A stretch of DNA of 64,000 nt from Alitta virens. Lineage: Eukaryota; Annelida; Polychaeta; Phyllodocida; Nereididae. Location of the stretch: assembly GCA_932294295.1 (NCBI GenBank), contig OW028578.1, positions 37,656,685-37,720,684 of the forward strand, written 5' to 3'. Shown here piece after piece: positions 34,967 to 44,790 of this stretch. Both the position numbers and the translations under genes were made by a program. Numbering within the stretch: position 1 is the stretch's first letter; each line of letters starts with the position of its first letter. The notes under the pieces were generated by a model. It did no database searches. It was given only the letters and a program-made list of their open reading frames with translations, and was not told the origin of the DNA.

Positions 34967-35240
34967 AGGAAATTCAATAGTGTGTGACACAGTGTGGTGT
35001 AGAATAACATTGCTTTTGTTTTATTTACGTTTAGGGATAATTTATTTAAGTTAAGCCAATCTAAAATGTTTTCTAATTCTCCGTTAATGTTTGAATTTAA
35101 GGGCTGAGTACAATTTAATGAAGTTAATTTATTTAGAGTAGCAAAAAGAGCAGTGTCGTCGGCGTAGATGATGGGATAGAAACTTGAACTAGCATGAATT
35201 ATATTATTGAATAGATCAGGAACAAGAGGGGACAAAAAAA
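34967..35240 (-). pseudogene. Jockey/CR1-like LINE relic, 5' part
   Basis: The minus strand reads SPLVPDLFNNIIHASSSFYP, IIYADDTALFATLNKLTSLN (intact YADD motif), ELENILDWLNLNKLSLNVNK and TKAMLFYT, the palm motifs of Jockey/CR1-type RT. At 34967 the match is cut by the plus-strand LINE and resumes at 32480. The 5' end of the relic is near 35240, where homology to the GxxLGPLLF motif decays. Confidence 0.88.
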
Positions 35241-35249
35241 ATATTGAAC

Positions 35250-36000
35250 ACGTTTTTACATAACCAGCAATGCTATAATAATCACCACATTGAAAAATAG
35301 CAAATTTAGATGGAATTCTTTTCGACTGTTGTGAGTTTCAATGATTGGCGAATTCCGAGTATATACCTCAAGGTGGGGTCGTTCACTTGCCTCGTTGCAA
35401 TGATTGAACCAGAGGTTCACTAAACTAAAAATAACGAAATCTTGTGTGATTATTTTATGTAACGTTCAGAACAGGTTTACCTTTGTATTATGTTATGGAA
35501 TCATGTCGAAGAAATCTGCTATAGTTTTTTAATTTGCAAAATATAGTGGCGCCTTGTCACCAATGAATATCATATTCATATATGACCACATATTACAACT
35601 GATTCTGAATGACAGCCAGCTTTATTTACGATCATAATTTGACATAGTATTCCATATTCAAAATTATCAGAAATATTTATACATGTAATCAATCGCATAA
35701 CCTTTGTTTGACATTAAATTATGAAACATAAAACATGTAATTGGCGAATTGATATCATACTTACCTAGGTTTAGGTAACACTGCAACTGACATAATAAAA
35801 ACTATTTTAGGTAATCGACAAGTTTCCTATTACTTGAAATTCATTTAATTTCTGTATTTTTTGAACAGGACACCCGAGATTGGTAATTTAATAACATAAT
35901 CATACAATTCATGAGTGTATATATAGATATTTATTCATCATATTCGTAACACAGCATAGTAACTCGAATTATGTATTTAACAAAGACAAAACACATTCTA
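35250..36000. other. No recognised feature
   Basis: AT-rich sequence with no supported frame and no clear repeat match within the window. Confidence 0.4.
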
Positions 36001-36003
36001 TAA

Positions 36004-36267
36004 ATAGATAGATTGATAGATAGATAGATAGATAGACAGCTAGACAGACAGACAGCTAGACTGATAGACAGACGGATGGATGGATAAATGGATACATAGA
36101 TAGATAGTGATATAGATAGATATATAGATAGATATACAGAGAGATAGATGGACAGATAGATAGATGGACAGATAGAAAGATAGATAGATAGATAGATGGA
36201 TAGATAGATGGATAGATTGTTATTGACAGAGAGGTCATTTCTGACAGATAGATAGATAGATAGATAG

Positions 36268-36317
<50 letters not shown>

Positions 36318-36440
36318 ATAGATATACAGATAGATAGATGGACAGATAGATAGATGGACAGATAGATAGATAGATATATAGATAGATGGATAGATATATG
36401 GATAGATAGATAGATTGGTTTTGACAGAGAGGTCATTTCT
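36004..36440. repeat. GATA array with about 198-bp higher-order duplication
   Basis: GATA/GATG/GACA units are punctuated by GACAGAGAGGTCATTTCTGA at 36225 and again at 36423. The array plus unique block was therefore duplicated as a unit. All frames here are artefacts. Confidence 0.9.
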
Positions 36441-36689
36441 GACCTTTTTTGTCATTCCTGTTTATTACGAGTCACTTATATATAACAAAATCATCAATTT
36501 GCCAGTCATTTTATTTTTTAAAAGAAGATCGATAACCAGTAAAAAACAACAAAATTGATGGCTACAAATGTACAAAGTCTATATACTTTATTATAAGGCA
36601 CCAAATACAAAAATGTTATCTTGTTCTTTAGTATATTAAAAGAGAAGCTTAGTCCTTTTACTTCACTAGTTGGCAGAGGCAGATGTAAT

Positions 36690-36882
36690 GATGTTACATA
36701 TTTACCCAATGGGTGGGTCTTTTGCTTGGCCTTGCATAGCCACCGAGTACAAGGCACCATCAATGTAACAGCTCATGCGACTGACCCACAGCTGAGATGT
36801 AGCTCATTAAGAGTGCCTGGGCTAAGAATAAGACCCTCGGTTGAGTTTACCAGTTCCTTCACCACTGGGCCACCCCTTTATG
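36690..36882 (-). mobile_element. SINE-B copy, diverged
   Basis: GTTACATATTTACCCAATGG then GTGGGTCTTTTGCTTGGCCT, CTCATTAAGAGTGCCTGGGC and CACTGGGCCACCC parallel the minus-strand SINE-B at 19886-20228. The head is decayed and the tail missing. Confidence 0.65.
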
Positions 36883-37628
36883 TTAAACATGGCATTATTT
36901 GCAAAAATGAGCATTGTTGCAATGTCAAGAATAAATCTATATATAAAATAGCTATTAATATCAACACTATCTTCTTGATATATGTTTGATATTGTCATTG
37001 GTTAATTAATCAGCTATTAATATAAATTAAGTTACTAAAAACCTACATGTTTGTTAATTCATAGAATGCTTTTCCAAGCTGGGCACTTGTTACACAGTAC
37101 AAGTATATCTAGATTTCTGCAAAATATAAGCAGCAAATAATATTACAGAAGATGATGAGGATATCATAGAAAGATGGTGACTGAGTCCTGCTGACCATAC
37201 ACGTTTTCGTTATTTATCGAGATGTTCTGATAGGTGGCCATTGTGCTTCAGTTCCTGTCTTCTCCAGCAGGGGGAAGCGCTGTGTCAAATACATCATCAA
37301 GATAACAATAGGTGTCTCTGCTGTATTCATTCACTTAAAAATTGATGCGACTTATAAATAGACATACTTATCAATAGGATAATCCATCTCATTCTTATGT
37401 TGCTTGTATTTAGGGATTAATTATTATAAATCACTCAAAATGAGACATTCTGAAGGTCATTTCATTCTTAAATTCAAAAGAAGAACAAAAGACAAGATAA
37501 AGTGGTGTCAAAATGTTCGTACCTTAAGAAAGCCAATGATAAATTTTGATTATAATTAAGACACATTTTTGGATGATGAAGCAAAAGTGATGAATTTGTC
37601 ATAAACTCCTTTTTAGATTAGAATGTGG

Positions 37629-37800
37629 CCCAGATAGCACACCAAATTATTTCAAATTCGGTGCGATGTCGGCGATGTCAAAATGATATTGTACTGGCGG
37701 CGATCGACATTCAGCTGCTGGGATGTAGCTCACGAAGAGTGCTCGGCCGGGAATCGAACCCCACAGCTATATCATGCAGACGGTCCATCAAATCGCACTT
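37629..37800. repeat. MITE-E fragment next to a SINE-B head fragment
   Basis: CCCAGATAGCACACCAAATT at 37629 matches the MITE-E terminus (see 62585), and CGATGTCGGCGATGTC is family-like. From 37715, CTGGGATGTAGCTCACGAAG then AGTGCTCGGCCGGGAATCGA is a minus-strand SINE-B head with its B box. Both are truncated. Confidence 0.5.
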
Positions 37801-37994
37801 TGCATGTGGGAACTAATGCAGAGATTGTTATCTTGTTTAATACTTGTAAGTTGAATAATATTGCATGATTTTGTGATGGAAATTGTCACCATGCACTCAC
37901 ATGCAGGTTATGACAATCCTGAAACAACGTTAAAGTGAAATTCAATTTGTGAAAAGGTGAAATTATGGTTTTGGGATGACCAAACCTGAACATA

Positions 37995-38185
37995 CAGTTA
38001 GTTTCATTAAAAATGGCCTGTCAAATTGAACCTATAAAAAGCTAGACAATATATACATTTACCAAGGTTTTTAATTTTTTAAAGGTAGGAGTAGGCAGTA
38101 GCAGTTGGCTTTATCCAGTTATAGCTACAGCCAGGAATAGGTCGCTACAGCTGTCTAGAGTCAAACATTTTTTTTTTTAACTAAC
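37995..38185 (-). mobile_element. MITE-D, internally deleted copy
   Basis: Starts CAGTTAGTTTCATTAAAAAT followed by GGCCTGTC, the inverse of the 3' end of the complete copy at 54484. It shares GCTACAGCCAGGAATAGGTC with it and ends TTTTTAACTAACG, a decayed terminus. Confidence 0.7.
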
Positions 38186-38189
38186 GGTA

Positions 38190-39490
38190 GATGGCATTTA
38201 ATATCAAGCAATAACCAGTTTTCGTATTTTATGTTGTAAAGCTGAGCTAGCATTCAATTGCATAATGCTATTCATACTTTTGAGATGTGATATAATTCGA
38301 TTATTTATAATAATTTTTTTTAGATGAAATGTATGTTATTATGGTCGAAAAGGCTAGTTATGCTACTGTTGCCTAAAATACTCATTGAACTTGTTTAATA
38401 GTTTCGAAAGTGACACAATTGCTGGAAGCATTTAAATAAATCAACTGGTAAGAAAGGGTAACCAAATGATATATTCTGTTATTATGTTTATATATTATAT
38501 TTATTATGAATTTCAATTTCGGCATTCCGAGCTAATACAGCTTTTGGATATAATTATTTGTAAATTTGTTTGGTCATATTATGTTGCAATACAAACGTGT
38601 TAAATCTTTGTTTTGCACAGTTGACAATAATAATATTTTTGTGATCTGATATTGAATTGATGGGATATACCATAGAACCTATACATATCCACTGAGTCAT
38701 GGTATCTGTGACAAAAGTATAAAATAGTAAAATAAGTCTTGCAAAGTTCTTACAAAGCTTGCAAATTGTATCCTCCTACATGCATTAATTTTGTTTTGCT
38801 GATATAGTCAAACTGAATCTTATCAAATGCAGTGATGAAAAATAATAATAATAAATAGGGAGAAACGATCTTAAATCTTTTAAAAGTATACTAAATCTTA
38901 CTAATTAAATTATGAAACTTTTCACAATGCACTATTCAGGCAGCTACATGATAAGGTAAAATGATTCCTTTAAATAACTAAATGTGAAAAATTTGATTAA
39001 TACTTTCAATGTAGTCTGCTGCTCTTTATAATACAGTTGTTCGAGTCATTGGAAATATGGACTTATATGGTAAACCTGAACAATGAAATATGACAAAAAT
39101 GTATTTAATCAAATATCACCACATATCATTGACAAAACTTTACAATTAATATAGCTGCTTAACATTTTATTCAAAATATGCAAAAAGACAAAAACATAGT
39201 TATACTTCTTGGGAAAAAAATTGAAATGACTTTTTAATAAAAATAGCAAAGCAAAGGTTGTATGAAATAAACTAGATGAATATGTGTGAGATATAAATAA
39301 ACATTAAAAACCCATTTTCACAAAATGTCATGGGGAGCTAAAAATATAACTGTTATATGCAACAGGCCTTAACAAAGGTTATTAATAACTGCCCTGCCAT
39401 AAAATACTGAAGTTCATGTGGTCAAACTTCAACGACTTGCAATTCAAATTTTTTTTAATAGAAAGTTACATCACACATGTTTAGATAATT
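38190..39490. other. No recognised feature
   Basis: Very AT-rich; no frame over 60 codons and no recognised repeat. Confidence 0.4.
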
Positions 39491-39500
39491 TGTAGATTTC

Positions 39501-39600
39501 ATCTTAATAGTGAGGTGGTCTTACTTGGTAGTAAAATGGAAAAGATACATATCTTACTAGTGAGGTGGTCTTACTTGGTAGTAAAATGGAAAAGATACAT
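39501..39600. repeat. 50-bp exact-period tandem duplication
   Basis: ATCTTAATAGTGAGGTGGTC... (39501) and ATCTTACTAGTGAGGTGGTC... (39551), one mismatch. TTGTGAGGTGATTTTAA at 39670 and ATAGTGAGGTTGTCTTAAT at 40265 look like older relatives. Confidence 0.9.
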
Positions 39601-39794
39601 ATGATGCATAAAAAGCCATTGTTGGTTAAATTTGTAATAGCACGTTGGCCATAACAGTGGAATCTTAATTGTGAGGTGATTTTAATAAAATCAGCTAAGT
39701 AAAAAATCTTAAGTTTGCGCCATATATTGGCTAATGCAAATACAAATTTCTTCATCCCATAAAACTCTATGTTGAACTCATCATCCAATATTGT

Positions 39795-39952
39795 TGTACA
39801 TGGCCAAATGTGCCACGTGCGTTTTCCATGAGTTTGGATAAACGCATGGAAAACGCATGGTTTTTGCCTCATTATAATCAGCTAAAATCCATGCGTTTTC
39901 CATGCATTTACCCTTCTCATGGAAAACACACGTAGCACATTTGGCCATGTAC
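39795..39952. mobile_element. MITE, GTACATGGCCAAATGTGCC family, copy 2
   Basis: Ends GTACATGGCCAAATGTGCCA and TAGCACATTTGGCCATGTAC are inverted. The interior is a run of CATGCGTTTTCCATG blocks, so the whole 158 bp can fold into one hairpin. Confidence 0.85.
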
Positions 39953-40304
39953 TATTGTATAAATCATAAATTCATGAACAAATCACAAGTAGCTCAAAAT
40001 TCCTCATCTGCAGCTTGTTTGATAAAAAGGCTGAAGAAACAATCAGATTATCCACATAAAGAACTTCACTGGTTGCCTATGAGCTCAAGAATTGAATTCA
40101 AAATATGAATAATGATTTGGAATCACTAAACAAAGAGTTGCAAACTTTCATTTCCCATTTATTGAGGATACAGCCCCAAAAAACATTGAAACTCAAAAAC
40201 AATAACAGGAATTTACTTGCCAAACCTCAGCTTAGAAACTGGCACTGTATTGTGTGTTAAATTGATAGTGAGGTTGTCTTAATAATGTTGAGTACACGAT
40301 ACTT

Positions 40305-40460
40305 AAAAATTGGTGTCTAAGCTAGGACAAGTAAAAGACCCCACCCATAGGGTAAATGTAACAAGGTGTGGACTCCAAGACTTATCATCTTGTTATTGCC
40401 TTTTGATGGCAGCTGGTCATATAAGCTGACTAAGCTTCAATACAGTAGCATTATGAAATT
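40305..40460 (+). mobile_element. SINE-B fragment with 3' module
   Basis: TGTCTAAGCTAGGACAAGTA then AAAGACCCCACCCATAGGGT and AAATGTAACAAGGTGTGGAC, joined to ATCTTGTTATTGCC, GGCAGCTGGTCATATAAGCT and AGCTTCAATACAGTAGCATT. It shows SINE-B body and the 3' module in one unit. Confidence 0.65.
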
Positions 40461-41083
40461 GCAAAAAAATATATAGAAAAGATATTTTTGCTAGTTCAAC
40501 CAAAATACTTTGAATTGATTTAGCTGGATTTTGCATTTAGCCATACAGCTAATTTAAGATTTATTCCAACTCAGCATCTTCATATTGTTTTTAGCTTGTG
40601 CAAGAAAAAAACTGATTTGTTGGAATATTTCAAAATGAAATTCTCAATGGGCATGTGACAATCAAACCAGGGAAAAAAATGTTGATTGTAAATTTCCAGA
40701 ATTAATCAAGGTTTTTAATATTTCATTTTTTTCTTATTAATAACATTTTGTTATTTCTAATGTATAATTATTTTTAATAAAAAAATTAAAAAATAACAAA
40801 CAATGATTTCTGCTCGCTTAAAAATTTTGTCTGCCTCACTGATAGAAACTGGTCTATAAATTAAAAATGGATTCCGTCTTTAAAGCACATAACTGTAACA
40901 CTACCTCTGCATTAATTTAATCTTAATCTAATTGATAATTATATTTGCTACAAATTATAGTAATTAGTCCACATAACAAATATGACCATATAATTCTGGC
41001 ATGTACATATCTACATAAATCAATATGTATAGTGTTGTACATACAATATGTAGCATATATTTTGTCATATTCTTTCATATAAT

Positions 41084-41225
41084 GACACAGTGACAATGAC
41101 GATAGCACAGTTTTTATTGGTTTCCTTAAATAACATATAACAGTTATTAAAATTTTTTTCTTCGAATGAAGCAAGGAGACTCCCTCTAAGGCAGTAAGTT
41201 TGCCATTGTCGAGGCATTAAGCCAT
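41084..41225 (-). mobile_element. LINE 3' terminus, relative of 28834-28972
   Basis: On the plus strand CACAGTTTTTATTGGTTTCC, ATAACATATAACAGTTATTA, AGCAAGGAGACTCCCTCTAA and GTCGAGG match the 28.8-kb copy with substitutions. Confidence 0.65.
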
Positions 41226-41689
41226 ACAGCAAATTTGTGAAAAAAAAAAAAAATTTACTACTACAAATTGATTTATACTATACAATTCATGTACAGCAAG
41301 TCTGGATTAGTCAGAAATATTACCAATAATTAACCATAGTCATAGTATGTTAAAGATATAGTTTTCTGAAAAATTGCCCAACTATTGCCTCGAGATGTGA
41401 ATAATAGATTTAATCAGGTACTTCAAATGAACTTGAATTATATATTGGTACAATTACCATGTATTAATCCTCATTATTCCCTCTTTTAGGTATTACCAAA
41501 TACTCTGAAATGTTGAGCAATGCTGGCTGTAATGCCCATGTGAAGACTGTAGAACCACACTAGCTAATTAGATTTGTTAACATCAGGAGTTTTTATATCA
41601 GCTGATCCCAATTAGGTTAGCCCCGAGGCTAAAATGCCCGGGCTAATGGGACATTGAAACCATATACAAGGGTCAGTTGAGAGCCACAG

Positions 41690-42290
41690 ACAGATATACA
41701 GACATCTGGATAGACAGCTAGATAGACAGCCAGATAGAAAGCTAGATAGACAGCTGGATAGACATCTAGATAGACATCTAGATAGAAAGCTAGGTCGACA
41801 GCAAGATAGACAGCTAGATAGACAGGTAGAAAGCTAGATAGACAGCTAGATCAGCTAGATAGACAGCTAGATAGAAAGCTAGATAGATATCTGGATAGAC
41901 AGCTAGATAGACAGCTAGATAGAAAGCTAGATAGACATCTGGATAGACAGCTAGCTAGACAGCTAGATAGACATCTAGATAGACAGCTACACATACAGCA
42001 AGATAGACAGCAAGCTATACAGCTAGATAGACAGCTAGATAGAAAGCTAGTTAGACAGCTAGATAGAAAGCTGGATAAACAGCTAGATAGACAGCTAGTT
42101 AGACAGCTAGATATAATTCTAGATATAAAGATAGACAGAAAGCTGGATAGACAGCTAGATGGACAGCAATATAGACAGCAAGATAGACAGCTAGTTAGAC
42201 AGCTAGACAGAAAGCTAGATAGAAAGATGGATAGAAAGCTGGATAGACAGCTGGATAGACAGCTAGATAGACAGCGGGACAGATATACAG
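41690..42290. repeat. 12-bp minisatellite GACAGCTAGATA
   Basis: About 600 bp of 12-bp units (AGCTAGATAGAC with ATCTGGATAGAC and AAGCTAGATAGA variants). A 157-codon Cys/Leu/Ser frame on the minus strand is entirely this repeat read three units at a time. Confidence 0.95.
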
Positions 42291-43080
42291 TCAGGCAGTG
42301 TGCTGTATTCAGTAAGGTTGTCAACCGAATGAATACCCCTATTATATATAAAATAATGATATTAGCTGGACAGACATATACATATATACAGTCAGACTCG
42401 ATTGACTGGCTTGGATGACAACAGCTAGACAGCTAGACAGACAGCGTGACATAAATATGGACAGACAGTGTGCTGTTCACACTTAGGTTGCTAGACAGAT
42501 CAATAAATCTGTATAAGCTCAGAGACACACACACATAGGCACATAAAGATAGATAGACTGGCCCAAAGGCACAGACAGATGGATAGACTGGCTCAACTGT
42601 CAGAGACAGACAGATAGATAGACAGCTAGACAGACAGCATGACAGATATAGGGACAAATATTGCACTTCCAATGTAGTTGTAAGACTGATAATTAGCTCT
42701 ATATCAGTTGGGACAGACATATATAGATCAATACAGATAGATAGACTTGGTTGGCTTAAAGACGAACCGACAGGTAAACAGCTAGATAGACAGTGCGATG
42801 GATACAAACTGTTAGAATGCTCTTCGCTGCACACCATTGGATAATTTATTAAAGCCTAGATAGAGAGATATAGAAGGGTAGATAGATGGATAGATAGATA
42901 GCTCTTCACAGTAAGGTTGTTAGATATGGTGGGACAGACATATAGAAACAAACTGAGAGACTAGGTCAATAGTCAAGGACAGACAGATAGATAGACAACT
43001 AGATAGACAGCCTGAAGATATATTTACAGATATTGTGTTCTGTGTTTGGGCTGAGACAGACATATAGAGTGACTGGATGT
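42265..43080. repeat. Higher-order array: five diverged units of about 155-220 bp
   Basis: Each unit has a GACAGC(A/G)-GACAGATATA-type start, a TGTGCTGT...AAGGTTG core and a GGACAGACATATA end. Cores are near 42270, 42440, 42635, 42790 and 43010. The 12-mer minisatellite fills the gaps between units. Confidence 0.65.
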
Positions 43081-43088
43081 GCTGACAC

Positions 43089-43296
43089 TGCATTATATTG
43101 TATTGCACTGTATTGTATTGTATTGCATTGCATTGCATTGCATTGTATTGTATTGCATTGCATTGAATTGTATTGTATTGCATTGCATTGCCATGTATTG
43201 CATTGCATTGTATTGTATCATATTGTATTGTATCGTATTGTATTGTATTATATTGTATTGCATTATATTGTATTGTATTGTATCATATTGTATTGA
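43089..43296. repeat. TATTG/CATTG pentanucleotide array
   Basis: About 210 bp of 5-bp units, inverse complement of the 3064-3369 array. Overlapping frames on both strands are artefacts. Confidence 0.96.
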
Positions 43297-43309
43297 TTTG
43301 ACTGAAGTG

Positions 43310-43960
43310 ATCAGGGGCAACCATGTTTTAATGGGGAGGTGGGGGTGGAGAATAAATGAAACTTAATGAAGAATGTGTCTAATTCAATTGCGCACTGAAA
43401 CTATTCAACCAGAAAGATAAAAACGAAAAACCCATCATTAAGCAGATTTTAATCAAGAATTATTGGGAAAGAAACCTAAAAATTGTGCAATTAAAGAGAA
43501 CTGACGGAAAATCTACAAATAGAGTAGCAGTAGTGTATTATTAGTAAAATGTATTATGCTATGATTCATAACAAAATGTCAACTTATGTTTTTTTTGGCA
43601 TATTTTGCCATAAATGGCATTGAGAAGCGCAAAATGAATGTTAGCAACAAATCAAAGCCCAGCTTTTCTAGCTGATAATTTAAGCAGCTGAATGAACTTA
43701 ATAATCAGAACTATATTATTCTACATTGCAATTTCTGCTGCGTCTCTGCCACCATAACAAATTGCCATAATTATGAGATAATGGCAAAATATTAGCATTG
43801 GAAAGACACGAAACTTGAATTTGCATGTAGAGGGAAATGTTATGGGTTAAAAAGTTGGGGTATAACTTTTTGGTTACAGTTATATTTATTTTGTGCTTCT
43901 AGGTGATATACTAGTAAAAACAAGACAAAAAAACGGGTGAATATCAATTTTGGTTGTTGC
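43310..43960. other. No recognised feature
   Basis: AT-rich sequence with no supported gene. Confidence 0.4.
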
Positions 43961-43967
43961 TATAGTA

Positions 43968-44414
43968 TTATATATATATATATATAGATTTTATTGACAT
44001 GTAAAATATCATAAGTGATACATATGTCATTTAGTTAAAAGATAACATGAAAGAGACATTAATGTAAATACAGAAAGCAATAAAATTTCAATAATCAAGG
44101 TTCCAGCCACCAAATTAACTATTAATACGTGTTTAAAATCCACATACACAATAAAAATAAAAATACAAGCCGCTAATAAAAACATTTCACTCTTTAAAGT
44201 CCAAAACATGACAAGCACATCATAACTAATAAACTAATAAACTAAATTAATAACTGTGTGGATACAGGAGATGGTTTTCTCTACACATCAGCTTGAAGGA
44301 GAAACTTTCCTAAACTATTTAATAACTCAGGTTCCTTGTTTTTCATTATTGCTGTAAACTTAGTTATATCATCTAGAGACAAGAAGTTGTTAATAAATTT
44401 AGTTGCATTCAAAA
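43968..44414 (-). mobile_element. Truncated second copy of the 32.5-kb LINE
   Basis: Reverse complement of 34526-34966: the last part of the ORF (AATGCAACTAAATTTATTAA inverted), the stop region, the 3' UTR with GGTTCCAGCCACCA and the AATAAAATCTATATAT end. The two copies are very similar, so the family was active recently. The left edge is a longer TA repeat. Confidence 0.92.
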
Positions 44415-44790
44415 ATCAAATTATAACAGATTGTGTTAAGGTCCTGTGGATCAGATGTTGGGTCTCATTCCTACAAGGTCATAGGTCCTTACTCAGTCAC
44501 AGCATGGAGGAACTGAACAGATCCTCCTTGAAACACTGCTTCACTCAACACAGGTGTGCATGGGTACTTTGTTACAGGCAGTGATGGCTAATGAGCTATT
44601 TTGTGTAGAGTGCTAGACCCAAGAAGGGCTACAATGGCTGCATGATGGGTGTTCTCTCCTCAGGGAGATGAGAAAGGCTCATGCTTGAACAGGCCCATAA
44701 AGGATGCAAATTGCAGTGTCTCCAAGGTTCGTTATCAAGGGTAGTAGACGCGAAATCCAATTACAATAGTTGTGGTAGCAGTAGTAACGT

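Noticed and set aside
41690..42290. CRISPR array
   Set aside because: The repeats are contiguous 12-mers without unique spacers, and the genome is eukaryotic.
41851..42324. 157-codon Cys-Leu-Ser frame resembling a cysteine-rich secreted protein
   Set aside because: It is the 12-bp minisatellite read in frame; no signal peptide or non-repeat flank supports a gene.
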